A stretch of 64,000 nt of DNA. It comes from Chlamydoabsidia padenii. Lineage: Eukaryota > Mucoromycota > Mucoromycetes > Mucorales > Cunninghamellaceae. The notes under the pieces were generated by a model. The model worked only from the letters and a program-made list of their open reading frames with translations. It did not search any database and was not told where the DNA came from. The translations under genes and the position numbers were made by a program. Positions 23,948 through 37,221 of this stretch are shown here, in pieces (position 1 is the first letter of the stretch; each line of letters opens with the position of its first letter). Location: NCBI GenBank assembly GCA_025330725.1, contig JAIWND010000031.1:62001-126000 (forward strand), written 5' to 3'.

Positions 23948-26900
23948 ATGCCTATTCGCCACTTTGAAAGTAAGTATTTTTATACTTGTTCTATAGTCTG
24001 GGATGCCTTTGTTGTTGACATTAACCATTTGTCTCACTTTTTATTTAATCTTTTCATTCTAGTTTTTACGGGAGAACGACGACTTATTGAAACGGTGGCT
24101 GTATCGCAACTTAAAGGAACAAGACTCGGTGTTGATGGAAACTATTGGCTTCGAAAGATCTTGGTGAAAGAACCCAGTTTAACAGCTATCGGTGGGACTC
24201 CTTTTACTTTACAACATGCCATTGAAAAAGAACTGGACTACTTCAAGTAAGCATCTCTTCCATTAGCAATATACAGTGCACTAATATTATTACCATTCCT
24301 CTTTACCAATATAGAGCCGATAATATTCAACCCATCTTTGTCTTTCCCGGTTTATCACTCATCCGCAAATCCAAACCCTTCAGTAGTGAAGATACTCGCC
24401 CTGGTCACCGTGAAGTTGGTTGGGAATTCTATTCAAAGGGAAAACTGGATGCTGCCATGTCCAAGTTTGCTAGTGGTGGTGGCTTCCATCTTCCTGACGT
24501 TTTAAACTTGGTGTTTTATATTTTACGACAACACAACATTGAGTTCATTCGTGCACCTTATTCACCATGGGCTCAGGTAAGAAATAAATAGACAAATCAA
24601 TAACCCTGAACTAATCAATTTTTTTTTTTTTTTTTTACTTGTAGCTCGCTTATATGCTTAACCATCCTCGTCAAATCATCAATGCAGTCTATGGTGGTGA
24701 CGAAGTGCTAATGTGGAATGTGGATCGAATTATCACATCTATTGACTTTAGCGTAAGTGGACTAGGATCATCATTAGAATGAATTAACTTCACTCTGTTA
24801 TAACACTCTTTATTTGACTTTTTGATAGAAAGGAAATTACCAAACGGTCAACAAGAAAACTCTACTCAATGATCTACATGTATCTGAAGAACAATTTTTA
24901 GATATTTGCATTCTCGCAGGATTCGAATACTGTCCTACTTTCCCACCACTGTCTGTCATCTCTTTCACATTCAAAGGTAAAATAGAAAAAAAAAAAAATG
25001 CCAGACTATCAAGTTGGATACTAAGTCTTTTGTTTATGCAGGCGTACAGGATCTGATCAAACAACATAAAACCGGATTTAATGCGGTGCAAGCTTATTCT
25101 GATGATACCAACGTGGTCAAGACCGGTTATATCGATACCTTTTGTCGTACACGATGTGCTGTCAAATACCACTTGATTCTTACTGATGAAGGTGAAGTCA
25201 AACCTCTCAACATTGAACAAGCTCCTAATGACATTCATGAATTCATCGGTTATCGACTACCTGATGAAGTGTACTACTATTTGGTGCGTGGTTTAATTGG
25301 TCCTCAGGTAATAATAATATCATCTCATCAAGTAGTTTTCTTTGTACCAACTTATTGTTGTTAATAATGTAGGTGATCAACAATTTGATATCTGGTGTCT
25401 TGATCGAAAATGCACCTTTGGACAATGGCGAAACAACCGAATATCGCAACTTTTTACTTCAACTTCTTAGCATTCGAACACAAACACTCAGTCTTTTGAC
25501 CCAACCTTTGCACCAATTCTTCCAATCTCGTAAGGTAGCTTGTTACTTTTGGTTTGATCCATCCACCGAACAGATAATGTATCATCAACCAGGTCAAGGT
25601 GGTACGGAAAGTCAAAATAGCGCCAACTTTTTGAACAATGTATACGAAAAGACAAGCAGCTGGAATGTGGACAATGAAAACATCAAAGCTGAAATGAAGG
25701 ATCAACAGGTAAAAACTAGATAATGACATATAATAGAATACTAATGTCATTTATAGGTCGATCAAGTCGATATTGCCTTTTGTGTCAAGGCTACCGAAAA
25801 CACCACCAAAGCTTCCACAACCATCGTCACTCAATCTAATTCTGATAAGGTAAATAATAAATATATAGTAAATGACGTTCTCATTAACACTTTTATTTAT
25901 AGATCCTGGAACAAAAGAACGAAATCGTCGCCAATGTGCTTTGGAAGCTGTTGGAGATCCGGGAGTAAGTAATACAAACAATATACAAACAACTGTATGC
26001 ATCCTCTTTTAGTTTATTTGTATACTTATATTTTATTCTTATTCCTTTTACAGTTTTTTGACATCGTCAAAACACGTTTACACTACCTGGGGTCGTGCAC
26101 TTGCCAAATCTCTATCCACCATCAAGAAACCTACACGTAATGAACAAGAGGCTTACTTGACAGCCTTTGAATTGATTCGATTCGGGGTGCTTACTGCTCA
26201 TCCTTATAGCAAGACCTATGAAAAACACAGAGGAAATGGTAATGTGATGATAATCGGTACTGTATTCTTTATGGAAGTGATACTGACTTGTTCTTTTTTT
26301 TTTTTTTTTTTTTATCCCTGCAGATAAACAACAGCAGCATATCACTCTAATCGCGCGCACGCTGTCGTTACTCCCGATGGAATTCAAAGTAAGAAGAAAA
26401 CAGGCTAGTTTTGGATTCATGTTCTTCATCTAAACATGCTTGTTATTGTTATTACCCTTTTTAGAACGCGCCTTGGTCCGGCTCCTTTAGTCGTGATCTA
26501 TTGGTCTTTAATGGATTTGTCAAGGCATTGAATCGTAGCTACCGAAACTTGTGTGAAATGTTGACCTTATCATTCTTCATGAATGGATTGGTCAAGAAAG
26601 AACGCAATGATTATCATGATATCGCTGACAGGTAAACTAATTCTATGCTCATTCCTCGATGGTATGCCTTTACTCACATTCTTCTTGTTTATTTTTTTAT
26701 ATTTTATATATAGTCTCCCCTTCTTGACAGATAACAACGTCGCCTTGGGTATCGTCATTCAACACTATTTGGAACAAAGTTTAGAAACTGACAACAAGGA
26801 ATCACTCTTATCAACTGAAGCGATCTTTACAACATGCTCCAACATCAAGTCTGATATCATAAAAGGTGTGGCCTTTTGGAATGGGTTAATAGCTGGTGTA

Positions 26901-26993
26901 CAGGTTCTCAAGGAAACAGGCAAAATCTCGGATGAAACATATACAATGTTTACTGATGCAAATGATTGGCTTCAACCCAAGGTCAAGTTTTAG
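23948..26993 (+). CDS. MKT1: Mkt1-like post-transcriptional regulator (XPG-fold, nuclease-inactive)
   Basis: About 13 exons. Exon 1 (23948-23969) encodes MPIRHFE. The XPG N-domain follows with LKGTRLGVDGNYWLRK and FVFPGLSLIRKSKPF. The I-domain region is YSPWAQLAYMLNHP and YGGDEVLMWNVDRIITSIDF. The ExE acidic pair of active FEN1-type nucleases is replaced here, as is usual for Mkt1. The Mkt1 N-terminal and C-terminal domains continue to QPKVKF at 26993, giving roughly 740 aa. In yeast, Mkt1 pairs with the ataxin-2-like Pbp1 to regulate mRNA translation and stability. Asteroid-type proteins are an alternative but match the C-terminus poorly. A 31-nt T tract (23900-23930) ends 17 bp before the start codon. 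Confidence 0.85.
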
Positions 26994-27446
26994 TTGGATT
27001 AGATGGATTTTAGTATAGCCGTGCATTCCCCCCCCCCTCCTTTTTTTTTTTTTTTTTTTTTTTTTTAATACTCAATAAAGACTGATTCTTTTATATCATA
27101 TCTATTATCCTTTAATGATGCTTACTTGCCCCTTTGTCTCCTACCCCACTTGACCCCCTCAAAATATTAATCCTAGTTGTTTTTGCCCTTGCGTTGGGTC
27201 ATTCCATAGAAAGAATCGTTTTGTTGACGATCTTATTCTTTTTTACTTATGTATCTATGCTCTGCTACATGTGCATATGTAGTGATATAAACAAACAAGT
27301 GTTCCTTATTATAACAAGCAGCAACAGGATGAAATATATAAAAATAAAAAAAGGTATAAAAAGGGATCCACCCCCCACTTTGTCTGACTCCCACCTCTTT
27401 TTTCTCCCCAACCTCCTCCCCTTTAACACATATACACTTTGAACCA

Positions 27447-27821
27447 ATGCCTACTTCACTGACGAGAAAAAATCATTTATCTAGATCTCGTCGTACCCCA
27501 TTATCTATTGTGATCCCATCTGAAAACACCCATCCTATCCATCACTCTCAGGTCACCTCATTTTCAAATACCGACAATGCCGACGATACCTCGACCTGTC
27601 AATCCACCATCCCACCCAGCCCGACGCTTACTCTTTTATCACTCAATAACACTCTATCAGATGAAGACGAGTCTGAATTGCCTGCAAGTCCATGGACTAG
27701 TACGGATGGCGTCTATTCCAATTTTTATCTTAAACTGCCGAATGGGAAATGGCGAGTGCGTTGTCGAACCGGAGATCGAAAAATTATTGGTACCTATGAA
27801 GTCGATGGGTCCATGATCTGA
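27447..27821 (+). CDS. Small unknown protein with a conserved-looking C-terminal block, 124 aa
   Basis: Single-exon frame from ATG 27447. The first 85 residues are basic, then Ser/Thr/Pro-rich and acidic (SDEDESELPASPW), and probably disordered. The last 35 residues (SNFYLKLPNGKWRVRCRT and GDRKIIGTYEVDG) look like a compact beta-strand element. I do not recognise the family. Upstream DNA has a C/T-rich leader (about 27365-27440), as in other genes here, supporting transcription. Confidence 0.55.
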   Translation: MPTSLTRKNHLSRSRRTPLSIVIPSENTHPIHHSQVTSFSNTDNADDTSTCQSTIPPSPTLTLLSLNNTLSDEDESELPASPWTSTDGVYSNFYLKLPNGKWRVRCRTGDRKIIGTYEVDGSMI

Positions 27822-28218
27822 TCCATTCATATGCTATGCTTCTTCTTTTCACTTTATCTAATGTATCTATATAATATGTGCAGTACGTCGTTTTACCATG
27901 GTAATATTAATAAAAAGAGTGTTCTTTGTTTGTTTGTTTATGCTTTTATTGTCGTGATGGGGGTTTCTTTTTTTTAATTTGAACCAAGATGCTTTTTAAC
28001 ATGCATATGATTAGGGATCATTCATCATCCCTTCGTTTTTGCATATTTACATACATCATTCTCCTTCAAAAAGGGAAAGGGTGTTCCTTAATCGGAAATG
28101 GCGGAACTTCAATTTTATTTTATTTTTCGCCTGTGACTTTTACACCCAACCCTCTCCAAAAAAAAAAACACCTCTTCTTTTTGTTTTGCCTTTTTACTCT
28201 TGTCATACCCAGCGATTA

Positions 28219-29484
28219 ATGTCGTCTAATGGATCGGCCGATCGTCTTTTAAAACGTCTCTTGTTATTACCTTTTACACTACACAATTCAAAACCGTCAT
28301 CAACCCTATGTCATTCTTGCTCACGATTACAACAGCGACTTTATAATAATACCTCTCACCGTCGACTCGGTGGTGCCACAACTGCTTTAACAACATTGGC
28401 TATAAGGCGACTCTCTTCCTTATCATCACCTGTCTCTCCACTCGGCTACCGTGGATCACTCTTATTGTCGAGATCATACTCTTCATCCATAGATCTACCT
28501 GGTCCCCTTCAAACATCAACAACCACCGACAGTGCCAACACGTCAAGATCATCACCTCCAACTACTGTCTCTTCTGCCATTGACGAGAAGGATCCTATGG
28601 AACAATTACAGCAACCACAACCACAAGGGAAACAACGGGATGCAACTACTTCTATTGCAATGATACATTACGCCAAACAAGGGAATCCAGATCAATGCCT
28701 TCATCACTACCTACACCTCCTCCAGTCTCAAGGAACCTTACCCAGCCACGAAGCCCTCCATCAACTAGCCCGAGTCTTATATATCAAGCGACGTGTCACT
28801 GGATTCACGATTCTTCATGATACCCTTTTGGCCTACTATACACTGCACCCTCTCTCTAATCGACAAAAGCGAAACTTGACGTACATCTACACCATGTTTA
28901 TCAATCTCATCATCAAAGTACCCAAACCCCATCACACCATTTTGGCGAAAAAGACAACGACGGTGATTCAACTGTGTCAAGAAATGGATCGACTGGGTAT
29001 ACCAGGCACACCCCCACTCTACAATAGTCTACTCCAATTCTGTGTGACCAAAAAGGACACGGGATTAGCATGGTCACTCTACGATGAACTAGTGGCACGA
29101 TGCACGCCGACGAAATACACCTATAGCATCTTGTTGGATCTGGCACGGCAGCAACAGGATAACGGACGGGTGCTACAGATTGTGGATTCGATGGCTCAGG
29201 GTGGCGTGGTACCGGATCGTGCCATGGTGAGTACCGTCATGTTGATCTTGTGTGATCAACGTCAATACAATGCAGCAGCGGATTTTTTGGATCAATTGGC
29301 TTATCATGCTCCACATATCATGGGTCCTCAGTATCATGCTGTGCTTGTTGATACATTACGCCAACATTCTCGTCAACAGTACAACTCGTTGGCTGCTAAA
29401 CAACTACGTCAGTATAAACGGAAATTCAGGCGCAAATACAAACGACAACAGGTGGGGCGGTTACGGACAGCATCATCCTCTTGA
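28219..29484 (+). CDS. Pentatricopeptide-repeat-like mitochondrial protein
   Basis: Intronless frame of about 421 aa if begun at ATG 28219; the longer in-frame extension upstream looks like leader DNA. The N-terminus is rich in Arg, Leu and Ser with no early acidic residues (RLLKRLLLLPFTLHNSKPSS), consistent with mitochondrial import. Helical repeats of about 35 residues follow: GIPGTPPLYNSLLQFCVTKK, CTPTKYTYSILLDLARQQQD, GGVVPDRAMVSTVMLILCDQ. These carry the PPR pattern of a Thr/Pro start and a Tyr-N-x-L-L core. The tail is strongly basic (LRQYKRKFRRKYKRQQ), suggesting RNA contact. It is likely an organelle RNA-binding factor; the target RNA is unknown. Confidence 0.75.
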   Translation: MSSNGSADRLLKRLLLLPFTLHNSKPSSTLCHSCSRLQQRLYNNTSHRRLGGATTALTTLAIRRLSSLSSPVSPLGYRGSLLLSRSYSSSIDLPGPLQTSTTTDSANTSRSSPPTTVSSAIDEKDPMEQLQQPQPQGKQRDATTSIAMIHYAKQGNPDQCLHHYLHLLQSQGTLPSHEALHQLARVLYIKRRVTGFTILHDTLLAYYTLHPLSNRQKRNLTYIYTMFINLIIKVPKPHHTILAKKTTTVIQLCQEMDRLGIPGTPPLYNSLLQFCVTKKDTGLAWSLYDELVARCTPTKYTYSILLDLARQQQDNGRVLQIVDSMAQGGVVPDRAMVSTVMLILCDQRQYNAAADFLDQLAYHAPHIMGPQYHAVLVDTLRQHSRQQYNSLAAKQLRQYKRKFRRKYKRQQVGRLRTASSS

Positions 29485-30417
29485 CTCCTATCTATATCAT
29501 CATTTACGGGATCTGATTCAGGGACTACTTATTGGATAGAATAGATTAGTTTATATATGTTTGTCACTAGTGTATATATATATCACCTCTTTTTTTTTTT
29601 TATGTACCATAGTTATAATAAAATCACAATTACCACTATAATCGTATTCCCATCGAAACAAATAGGACCATCTTCTTGATTGTTGTTTGGGTTTGACAAG
29701 GGGGGGGCTCCATTTTGTATATACCTACATGTGCATATCCAGCCATTGTTATCTCTTATCGTGACTTTAAGCAATTTGTGTAAATGGAAGATTCATGCAA
29801 ACAGATCATTTAACCCCAGTGCATAATAAAGCACATTCCGATGACACCAAGATCAGATGATCTTGGACATCTCTTGTCTTGATAAAAGTGTCTATGTCGG
29901 TATTTGAATTATTATTTCCTTTTTATGCATCGAAAAAACCCACGGACCTAACCGTTTCATATAACCTTTAATTCATTGAATAATAGTCAAGTTGTTGGCT
30001 TTTCTTATCTGCTTACATATAATAACTAGTTTTTGGTTTTTATTCCTCATCAATAAAGTACTGGTTGGTTGATTAGATTTATCAAATCCTAGTCCAGCTA
30101 ATAAAATTTAGTTTACAGTACCATGACACATTCAGAAGAATCACATATGATATAAATACATAAATATAAGCATACATACATATATAGCTAGCATGAGTAC
30201 AAGTAAATACTTCAAATTCCCTAAATAAACCACCCCAACCCATTTCCCTTCGTTCATGCACCCGATTCAAATCCCGATTCCATTTTAGTGTTTATCAATC
30301 AAGGCATTAAAAGGAAAAGTAAATTCTATTAAAGATTGATAATGTACACATGTAACAAGTTATAATATAATGTTAAAAAGGGGAGAATAAATATAAAAAG
30401 TCCAATAGCATAACACA
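29485..30417. other. Convergent intergenic region, about 930 bp
   Basis: Lies between the 3' ends of the PPR-like and MFS genes. No coding frame is supported. It holds a motif copy (GATTCAAATCCCGATTC, 30264-30280) despite no start codon being near, and AT-rich sequence. Confidence 0.55.
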
Positions 30418-32631
30418 TTATGAGATATATCTGAAGTCAGGGTGCTATAATAAGTAAAGAAAGGGGGGGGAATGCCGTTAGCTAAATTAACAACCTTTTT
30501 TTTCCGTAATCCACTTACCAAATCGCAAAGTTCATCACCACTTGATTCATCGGCATGTTGTGCTGGTGTCAGATTATCCCGACGTTTGTTTTCCCTGTTG
30601 AGCAAAAACTTGAATAACAAACTAAGTACCCAGGCACCACACATCAAACCAAGACAAATACTGTGACCACGAGAGTAATAAGGCGCATCATCTGCCCGAT
30701 AGACTTGACCACCAATAGCGCCACCAACATTCTATGAAAAAAGATAGATGAATAAACCGTTGATTTCATGCAGAGTTTCAAATGTTACCCCAATGGAGAT
30801 GATGAATGCACTAGCCACACCACGTTTAGTATGACCGCCAATGTTATTGGTAAACCACGAGAGCATTGCTGGGATGTGCGCAAAGACACCTGTTGTTGTG
30901 ATCACGGCTGCAATATACATCGCCACTGGCCCACGGTCCTTCAAAACTACCAATAAGAGGTAGCCAATCATACCCACAAAAGCAGGCACAGCAATGTGAT
31001 AACCGCGTTCCCGCTTCTTGTCTGCATGTAAAGCAATAACCACGGTGAAAAAACAAGCTATAAACAATAATAATCAAAAAAAGTTAGTATTACAAGTAGG
31101 AGAAGAGCTGTTTGAATGATTACCGATAGCATATGGAGGAGCAGACCTAAAAAGATAATACAACATAAAAACGTCAGTATCATCCCCTCTTTTTGTTTTT
31201 GATACCCACTTACATTGCTTGAGCAGCCAAATCCGTATATCCCATCCCCTTGATGATGCTTGGTAAAAAGAGACTGAGACTATAAAGAGGAGTTGAACCA
31301 CAGATATAGATCAAAGAGTGCATATAGACCTTCCAATCAGTGAATGCAGCCCAGAATTGGTTCCAAGAAAAATGTGTTTCGGTCGATGGTCCGGCATCTT
31401 TGGCCAATCGATCAAGTACAATGGCTCGTTCCCTTTCGTTGATGAATTTGGCACGGTGAGGAAGATCAGGAAGGATAAAGTAAGTAGCTACGGACAAGAG
31501 AATGGTAGGAAGTGATTCGATGATGAAGATCCATTGCCAGCCTGTCAATCCTATAAAAGTTATTTTATAAAATTAGAACGTGTATACATATACCACCCTC
31601 CCCACATACAAAGCACTGTATGATTATAACTTACCCCGAAGTCCGTTCATTTGTATGATTCCATAAGCCTAGTTATCAAACAAAAGGTGTCAATAGGTTC
31701 CTTTTTTTGATCCACCTATTAATATTCTACTTACCAAAACCCCACCAAAAGCCTAAAAAAGAAAATAAAAAAAGAGCTTAGTCATACTTGTTAAAGGCTT
31801 GTATATAGTTTCAGTAAAAACTTACCCCAGCAACTGTTGCGCAGCTAAAGAAGATGGCTACACGGGTAGCTTGTTCTTGTCGGGTAAACCATAAAGATAG
31901 ATAGTAGATAGCACCAGGGAAAAGACCGGCCTCTGTATAACATAAAGAGTAGTTTAGTTTTTGTTTTCTTCAAAGGAAGAACAAGCCTATTTACCTGTGA
32001 TACCCAAAAAGAAACGACTTGCTAATAAACCACCAGTGTTTGTTACCAATGACATAAGACACATTGTTACCCCCCAAGCAATCATAACTAAAGGAATCCA
32101 TTTGTTAGGTCCAATTTTCTTGAGCATCATATTTGAGGGTACTTCAAAGAGAATATAACCAATAAAAAAGATGGAGAGCGCCCAATTATAAGCATCGTCA
32201 GTGAGACTTAGATCCTTTTGGAGACCAGCAAGCTTAGCATTTCCTATATAGTACATAACATACAAAACATCCACTTTTAGTAAATTGATCTTTTGTCATA
32301 AGGTTCATGAAAAAAGAAAGGTTACTGTTCCCCTTACCGATATTAACGCGATCCAAGAATGAACAGAGATAAAGGATACCACTGTATGTACAAAGAAGAA
32401 GGAGGTTAGTAAAAGGGTTCTTTCATTTAATAGTAGTTGTTTAACTTACAGCCATGGGATTATACGTAGGTCAAGCTTCCATAATAGTTTCCGCATTTCT
32501 TTTGCATCAGGAGGCACAAAATCGTCATTACCATGAGTTCTGCCTTCAATATCATTAGTCCAGGTCGATTCCTTTGTCCAGGTCTGTTCCTTTGTTTCGG
32601 TAGCAAAGACTTGTTCACTTTTTTCTGACAT
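30418..32631 (-). CDS. MFS transporter, allantoate permease (Dal5/ACS) family
   Basis: About 11 exons from ATG 32631 to stop at 30418-30420. Family marks: LLWKLDLRIIPWL before TM1, CSFLDRVNIGNAKLAGL in TM1/loop, GYILFEVPSNMMLKKIGPNK in TM2, the ASRFFLGITEAGLFPG block, TGWQWIFIIESLPTILL in TM6, and FLPDLPHRAKFIN-type loop residues. The last exon gives HPDFRYIS, matching the usual HPDFRY end of the family; reading through the last donor would replace it with an unrelated tail. Members import organic anions such as allantoate, nicotinate or other vitamins and short peptides at the plasma membrane. The substrate cannot be assigned. The N-terminal 45 residues are hydrophilic and Thr-rich. Confidence 0.88.
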
Positions 32632-34115
32632 TACAGTAGTAGTAGGGGGAGGAAAGAAAAAAGTAAAAGAGGGAAAGAATAATGAATCTTAAGACTTTTA
32701 AAAAGGCGAAAAATGATTTATGCTCACATCTGCCTCTTGATTTCAAACCCCGTCAGTTTGTGTGGGGAAGTTAATCCTTATAGGGCAGATTAATCAACCG
32801 CCACTCTTTGTAACGTGACTCACTGAGCAAATCGTCCAGTAAGAAACCAACTTTTTCTCCGTAAGTGATCAAGTGGGTGTGATGCACCAACCACAATCGC
32901 TCAATATGAGTAATTTCCTCGCGTGAGTTACATCTGGAGAAGAGCATCGATTGTTCCCAAACTACTCACAATAGGTCGATGTTAGTAATATGTAAAGCTT
33001 TAGCTGATCCCAACCGGATTCACAGTACTAAAGGGATATTCATGCAGTAGCAATTACTCAGGAAAAAATAAAATAAAAAAAGGATGGGATTTAACGTTTC
33101 GGTCGGGAAAAGGAAAAAAATCGAGTTCATCACAAGATAACGAAAACATCAAACTCCTATTGTTTAAAATCCCGACAAGAGCGGGAAATGGAAACGGAAG
33201 ATCCCCCTTTTTCCAGATCACCGAGGAAATCAAGAAAGGAATGAGCTGAGGTGATTGTGCTGACTATTCATCATACTTATCTGAAACCTGTGTCTTTTCA
33301 AATTATGCATGTAATAAAGGTCTATCTCCCTTTCTTTATTTCCCCGTTCAATAAAGTCTTTCCAATGTGTCTATTTTGGAATATAATTTGTGTCACAATT
33401 GATAGGTGGAGCTTGTACAGTACCAATGAAACGGGTATGATATAGTATTGTGAGCTTTCCATAGATAAAGGTAAAATAAAAACGACATGGTTGTGAAAAG
33501 GGTACTGTTGTTGGCAAAATGTACTATTTTTTAAGCAGTATTACCATTGAGAAATGAATTTATGTAGGTGAAGGATGTCTATATATTACTCGTAGTGTGC
33601 TTCACCTTGCAACATTTCAACCCGGGAATTCATATAATGTGCATGATGAAATCTCGTAAATTTCAGATCCCGACGTCCTTTTCCTATGGTCTCATCCTTG
33701 ACATAAATTCGTGTCCATGTGGAAATAAAGATGGTTGATCGATGTTTAAGGTAATAACCGTTTAAAAGAGGAAATTCATACTTGAATATATACGTTGCAA
33801 ATGTAATTTCATTATAATACAAAAGCTGAAACGTAGGACAAAAAGTTCATAAAAGGGATAACTTGCCTCAATAGAGGACGTTTTCAAAGTATATGCAAAG
33901 ATTATGCTATCTCTTTCATGGTTTTTTAATCACTATATAAATAAAGTGTCTTTTTTCTTTTCTTCTTCTTCTTCTTCTTCTTGTTTCAATCATCCCTTCA
34001 TTTCCTTCTATTCTTCTTGTTGGTACTGAACCTCTTTCCCTCCTTCCTTTTCCCTTCCTCTCTTTTTTTTTTTTGTCTCTCATTCAATTTTAAACTCCTA
34101 CATTTTGGAAATAAA
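32632..34115. other. Divergent intergenic region, about 1.48 kb, upstream of MFS and first subtilisin
   Basis: No gene is supported. Motif copies or variants lie at 32741-32752 (about 110 bp upstream of the MFS start), 33163-33175 and 33658-33673. A TATA-like TATATAA at 33934-33940, followed by a long CT-rich leader, fits the promoter of the first subtilisin gene. Confidence 0.55.
33934..33940 (+). promoter_or_regulatory. TATA-like box of the first subtilisin gene
   Basis: TATATAA about 180 bp before the start codon, followed by a (CTT)n/T-rich pyrimidine leader up to the ATG at 34116. Confidence 0.45.
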
Positions 34116-37100
34116 ATGAAGAGTCCCACGACCATTATCCCTCTTTTCGCTCTTGCCACTCTTTTTTTACAAGGCTCGACTGATGCTCTCCTCTCTCATC
34201 GAAAATTCAAGGCCTATCCTTCTTCTGACGTGGTCACTGGTCGCTACATTGTGGAATTCACTCACCAAGACGCCACCAAATCTTTTGCTCAATCCTTGTC
34301 CGATACTTTTGATAATGATGTCAAGATTCAAGAACAATACACTCACGACGTGTTTGCTGGTCTCTCCTTCAACTTGAATGATCCTGAGCCATCTGCTGTT
34401 ACCGCCTCTAGCTATGACAACAAGCTTCAAACTTTGTTTGATCACGACCAAGTGGCTGCTGTTTATCCTATTCGTATTATCAAGCGTCCTGAATTGACTG
34501 TCACTCCTGTGCGTAAGGACGAAGTCAACCCTGAACCCATCTTGCCTCATCATTTGACTCAAGTTGATCGTGTTCACAAGGAACTCAAGAACACCGGTAA
34601 GGGTATCGTTGTTGGTATTCTTGATACCGGTATCGATTACTACCATCCTGCTCTTGGTGGTGGTTTTGGTAAAGGTTACAAGGTAAAAACTACTATTTAA
34701 CTTTGGGAGAAATGAAATTGTACAAACTAACTATTTCTCTATCTTTTTATATTAGGTCCGGTATGGTGAAGATTTGGTTGGTGACAAATATAATGCTAAT
34801 AATCCCAATCCTATCATCAAGCCTGGTCCCACTCCTCTTGACAATTGTGGTGCTGGATCTGGTGCTTCAGGTAACAATGAAACATGATTACATATTCCAT
34901 TCAACTCATCATTTCCTTCTTTTAACTACTTTTGATTAGGTCACGGTACTCACGTCTCTGGTATTATTGCTGGTAAAACTGCTGTAAGTTGTTGATTATA
35001 AATGATGGCTGTATAAAACAGGAACCTTGGTTTCTAATCCACTTGTTTATTTACTCTCATAGAACTTTACTGGTGCTGCTCCTGATGCGACCCTCGGTAT
35101 GTGGCGTGTCTTTGGCTGTCAAGGAACTGTGGGTAACGACATTATCATCAAGGGATTGTTGAAGGCTTATGATGCCGGTTCTGATGTCATCTCCATAAGT
35201 ATTGGTGACAACAGCGGTTGGTCTGAAGGTGCTGATACCATCGTTGCATCTCGTTTGGCTAAAAAGGGTGTCATCGGTAAGAACAAGACGTTTGTGGGGA
35301 AGGGTCGAGTAATGGTAATATAACTCTTTTTTCTTCTTCTTTTGTATGATATTAGTGGTGATTGCAGCGGGTAATGCTGGTTCAAGTGGTGCCTTCACTG
35401 TCGGCTCTCCCAGTACTGGTGCCGGTGTTATCTCTGTTGCCTCCTTTGACAATGATAAAACCTTGGCTAACAAATTCAAGGCTTCCGGATTATCTGAATT
35501 GATCGGTAATACATACAAAAAAGAAAAAAAAAAGTGTCAATAGTTGCATACTCACTCCCTTTCTTTTCAATAGCATTTGATGCTAGTGAAGCAGGTACAT
35601 ACAAGTCTGCTGACCTTGTGCCTGGTTCCAAAACTATCGGTGGAACTGATGATGCCTGTGATGCTTCCAACGTTCCCGCTTCTGTGAAGGGTAACTATGC
35701 TTTGGTTAAACGTGGAACTTGTACATTCGTTATCAAGGCTGCTAATCTTGCCAAGGCTGGTGCTATTGGTGCTGTGGTTTACGACAATGCTGGTGGTGGT
35801 GCCTTTACTCCTTCTGCTCCCGACTCTGCTGTGACTGTATTTGGTATTGGTCAACAGGATGGTGAAACTCTTGTTGCCGCTACGAAAAAGGGAAAGGTTA
35901 CTTTGACTTTTGATGGAAAACTCTACCCTGTTCCTATTCCTACTGGTAAGACTGTGTCCAGCTTTTCCAGTGTTGGTGCCTCTTATGAATTGGACCTTCG
36001 CCCTAACATTGGTGCTCCTGGTGGTCAAATCTACTCCACTTTGCCTCGTTATTTGGGAAGCTGGGGCTTCATGTCAGGTACTAGTATGGCTACTCCTTAC
36101 GTGTCTGGATCTATTGCTCTCTACTTGAAGTCCAAAGGAAAGAACGTCAAGTCTTCCTTTGTCATGGAACAATTCCAAAATCATGCTTTCCAGGCTCCTG
36201 TTGTAAACGGTGCCAAGGGTATTGATTCTCCTCTTCGTCAAGGTGCTGGTCTTATTCAAGGTATGGTATAATACAAAAAGAGGAAAGGGAGGAAATCTGG
36301 CTAAAAAGAGTAGACAAATATCAACAATGAAGAATATATTGTAACTTTTTTTATATACATCTGTTAGTCTACGATACTATTCAACAAAACCTTCACATCT
36401 CTCCTGGTCAATTCAGCTTCAACGACACCTCCTCCAGCCAACACAAGACCCAAACCTTCACCATCACCAATCATGGTCATAGCACTGTTCAATACCAAAT
36501 CATCAACAATGCTTCTCTCAGCATTGCTCCTTACGATCTTGCCAAGTCTGGTTACACTTATACTCAACCTATCTCTTACACCACTGCTGCTGCCAACTTG
36601 CGATTCTCCAAGAAATCCATCAAGGTGGCTCCTGGTAAATCTATCAAGGTTAAGGTCTCTGTCATTCCTCCCAAAACCAACCCCAAGGACCACATCATGT
36701 ACGGTGGCTTTATCCAACTCAAATCATCCAACAAGAAGAATGGTCTGGACTTGAGCATTCCTTACTTTGGTGTGGTTGGTCGTCAAAAGGACTTGCCTAT
36801 CTTTGACAAGGACTTCCCTTACCTCGCCTCTGATTCTGCCGGTGCTCATGACTTGAACTCCACTGTTACCTTCAAACAAAACGCCGTTGAGGTTTACGTT
36901 ATTACCCGATACATCACTCCTTCTGCTCTCACACAAGTTGATCTCGTTGACCTCAAGACAAAGAAGGTGATTGGCAAGGCTGTCGTCGATCAAACTTATA
37001 TTGCTCGCAACACTTTGAACCCTGGTGAACAAGCTCAATCTATTTACTGGGATGGTACTTTCTTCCCCAACCATAGCAAGCCCAACTCTAAGGCTGTCCC

Positions 37101-37221
37101 TGTGCCTACTGGTACATTCCAACTTGTTGTCAAGACTCTCCGCTTGTTTGGAAACCCCAAGTCTGCAAAGGACTTTGAAGTCTGGAAGTCGAACACTATC
37201 AAGGTGGAAAAAGCTAAATAG
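34116..37221 (+). CDS. Secreted subtilisin-like serine protease (S8A, Vpr/PrtS-like), copy 1
   Basis: Seven exons: 34116-34682, 34756-34870, 34940-34983, 35063-35276, 35356-35515, 35574-36260 and 36368-37221; about 880 aa. A signal peptide (MKSPTTIIPLFALATLFLQG) leads into an I9-type propeptide (GRYIVEFTHQDATKSF). Catalytic residues are Asp in GILDTGIDYYHP, His in GHGTHVSG, Ser in SGTSMATPYVSG, with the oxyanion Asn in AAGNAGSSG. A protease-associated insert (YALVKRGTCTFVIKAANLAK) separates His and Ser. A C-terminal Fn3-like DUF1034-type domain follows (TITNHGHSTVQYQI...VKVSVIPPKTNP). It probably degrades external protein. The paralogue at 40221 shares all intron positions. Confidence 0.93.

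Noticed and set aside
28039..28218. 60-residue N-terminal extension of the PPR-like protein
   Set aside because: The extension is Phe/Lys-rich, encoded by A and T tracts typical of leaders here, and the ATG at 28219 gives a better mitochondrial presequence.
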